Positions 63,901 to 64,000 of a DNA stretch of 64,000 bases are shown here, piece by piece (position 1 is the stretch's first letter; each line of letters starts with the position of its first letter). The stretch lies in assembly GCA_000333855.2 (NCBI GenBank), contig CM007344.1:222331-286330 (forward strand). Direction: 5' to 3'. The position numbers and the translations under genes are program-made. This stretch comes from Endotrypanum monterogeii. Its lineage: Eukaryota; Euglenozoa; Kinetoplastea; Trypanosomatida; Trypanosomatidae. The notes beneath the pieces are model-generated. The model did no database searches. It worked only from the letters and a program-made list of their open reading frames with translations, and had not been told where the DNA came from.

Positions 63901-64000
63901 TGATGGATGTGCAGGCCGAAGCAGGAACGAGTGACGTAGTGCGCAAGGCAACAATAACCAATGATACCCGATGGAGCGCACCAGTCATTGGCTGTGCACT
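60903..64000 (+). CDS. Protein with three AAGAB/IRC6-like modules, 3' partial
   Basis: An uninterrupted frame from the ATG at 60903 to the right edge (at least 1,032 codons); the stop lies outside the window. Three successive regions share the same plan. Each has a core word with N-x-Y-F/Y-x-A followed by a beta strand: NKYFSATITLL (residue 119), NRYYAAIV (422) and SYFNARVNLY (716). About 190-220 residues later each ends with R-x3-L/F-x4-W-P/G: at residues 315-326, 600-611 and 926-937. Modules two and three begin with a strand-plus-glycine word like a nucleotide-binding start (FVVVGNDEAAM at 367; CLLLTCGQTPFEE at 634). This plan matches AAGAB (p34)/IRC6, Rab-like pseudo-GTPases that chaperone clathrin adaptor (AP-1/AP-2) assembly by binding alpha- and gamma-adaptins. 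No lysine-containing P-loop is seen. The family link is inferred by pattern. Confidence 0.7.
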   Translation, partial: MAQVYLLDVSYLTRSEECLPFDSSVPPLSWLCAAELAQWTSAAALRDAWAAAETSVAERSEHDATRTPNSASSGQGNRGYTQLGSDDDDDGGGSTDEVCPPCRSLYAIHTFPSTVGIRNKYFSATITLLTGAPLRPLGHQRHACAGEVDPRDVTAEMLRKFVSVRNRRTGSSSSPAHDKEGCAYGGVLLAGIMQNPAHVPWDSIPRSGGQCLFHVVMVFHCDESILKQSGATPTAPTSLQLIKERWNYFAAENGYECIFHTTPCLPPPVTPTEKLSAQSDGCIRNNAAENFTLQRVDIDGGLHGLLEAPLAGSNRLYQLLCNTLWPADVRQTVSLRSGARDSGHHKGESAEALHPLTAPKTRLGNAFVVVGNDEAAMWHLFLQQEDGCAPSPRYHPQFFTSVVELPTHSATAARVTRVALVNRYYAAIVQPRLVQTALFNTNMQDMLERYWELQTTAEGYDDALCLDAPAVVLWPPSSRTTDASQTGTSSGEAVTVRVDTDDEDVRASYPPLEAVLDFLARRGCCEIVVVVREHPDNSALDRLTAHEMLLCAERNVEVVQIGAPPFTTTSAGAIEANNDGSPPPVHRGEDDTKATRGVSRLHELLHCAHWGQTHPMVCTTFPATRPVDRRYNSCLLLTCGQTPFEEEALVRGLLSAMTLAPSGPCRQGATVAADNYLRLAAPTVLAARGTAANSDGNAGLEAGPIQSGIAVDVSTSYFNARVNLYMEGGLQSYYAAPLAQCLGTPSLPPGWDDAHDAYVIITTLNVLQEAARAVVGAARQKTLDGPKIPDTMSRSQATLCTVITTLTRRQKQEWLVKNSDAEVVDASRQGDTDTKCDSPLLLLYITNVMATDTKLVELVEKLVCTIARHAAAPDPIFLGETGNNVVVVDEEYALIELVFASGPPIADGGTATSGRCADLVVDGTARVREAFEQHLWPHRQPLPRTHKPHASRIHLTTPTREQATSSQKVVEAQTSSTFDSAAHQEAPAFSSLVTGRPAEVMDVQAEAGTSDVVRKATITNDTRWSAPVIGCA

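Overview
This window looks like a piece of a trypanosomatid chromosome, most likely Leishmania or a close relative. The evidence is: long intronless reading frames, all on the + strand; about 0.4-4 kb spacers full of polypyrimidine tracts followed by AG (spliced-leader trans-splice acceptors) and GT, AT and TTTA microsatellites; GC-rich coding sequence with long low-complexity runs; and a phage-type mitochondrial RNA polymerase. No tRNA, rRNA, CRISPR array or transposase was seen. The layout fits one polycistronic unit transcribed left to right.

Left part (1-26 kb): the 3' end of a large TRAPPC10/TRS130-like trafficking gene; a membrane protein with a C-terminal J domain; a multi-pass transporter-like protein of the CRT/drug-metabolite transporter type; a PRP16-like DEAH-box spliceosomal helicase; a 180-N assembly gap; a formin with a PTEN-like N-terminus (dead phosphatase plus C2), FH1 and FH2 domains, broken by one extra A in a poly-A run; a basic Cys-motif protein; a one-span membrane protein; and a protein with EF-hand-like helices.

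Middle part (26-52 kb): a gene-poor 4 kb stretch holding one possible small gene and one decayed gene remnant, then a long coiled-coil protein, a probable mitochondrial EF-hand-like protein, and a 5,048-residue protein with about eight fibronectin-III-like modules.

Right part (52-64 kb): a 20-N gap, the mitochondrial RNA polymerase, a small unrecognised protein, and a gene from 60903 that runs off the right edge. That last gene appears to carry three successive copies of a domain resembling the AAGAB (p34)/IRC6 adaptin-binding pseudo-GTPase.

Genes in such units are not operons in the bacterial sense: each mRNA is separated by trans-splicing and polyadenylation, and neighbours need not share a function. 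Membrane trafficking (TRAPP-like, AAGAB-like), RNA processing (PRP16-like) and actin assembly (formin) are the recognisable themes. The most unexpected technical result is that the short sequences between matching microsatellites and both N gaps look reversed but not complemented, which points to an assembly or gap-filling error rather than biology.
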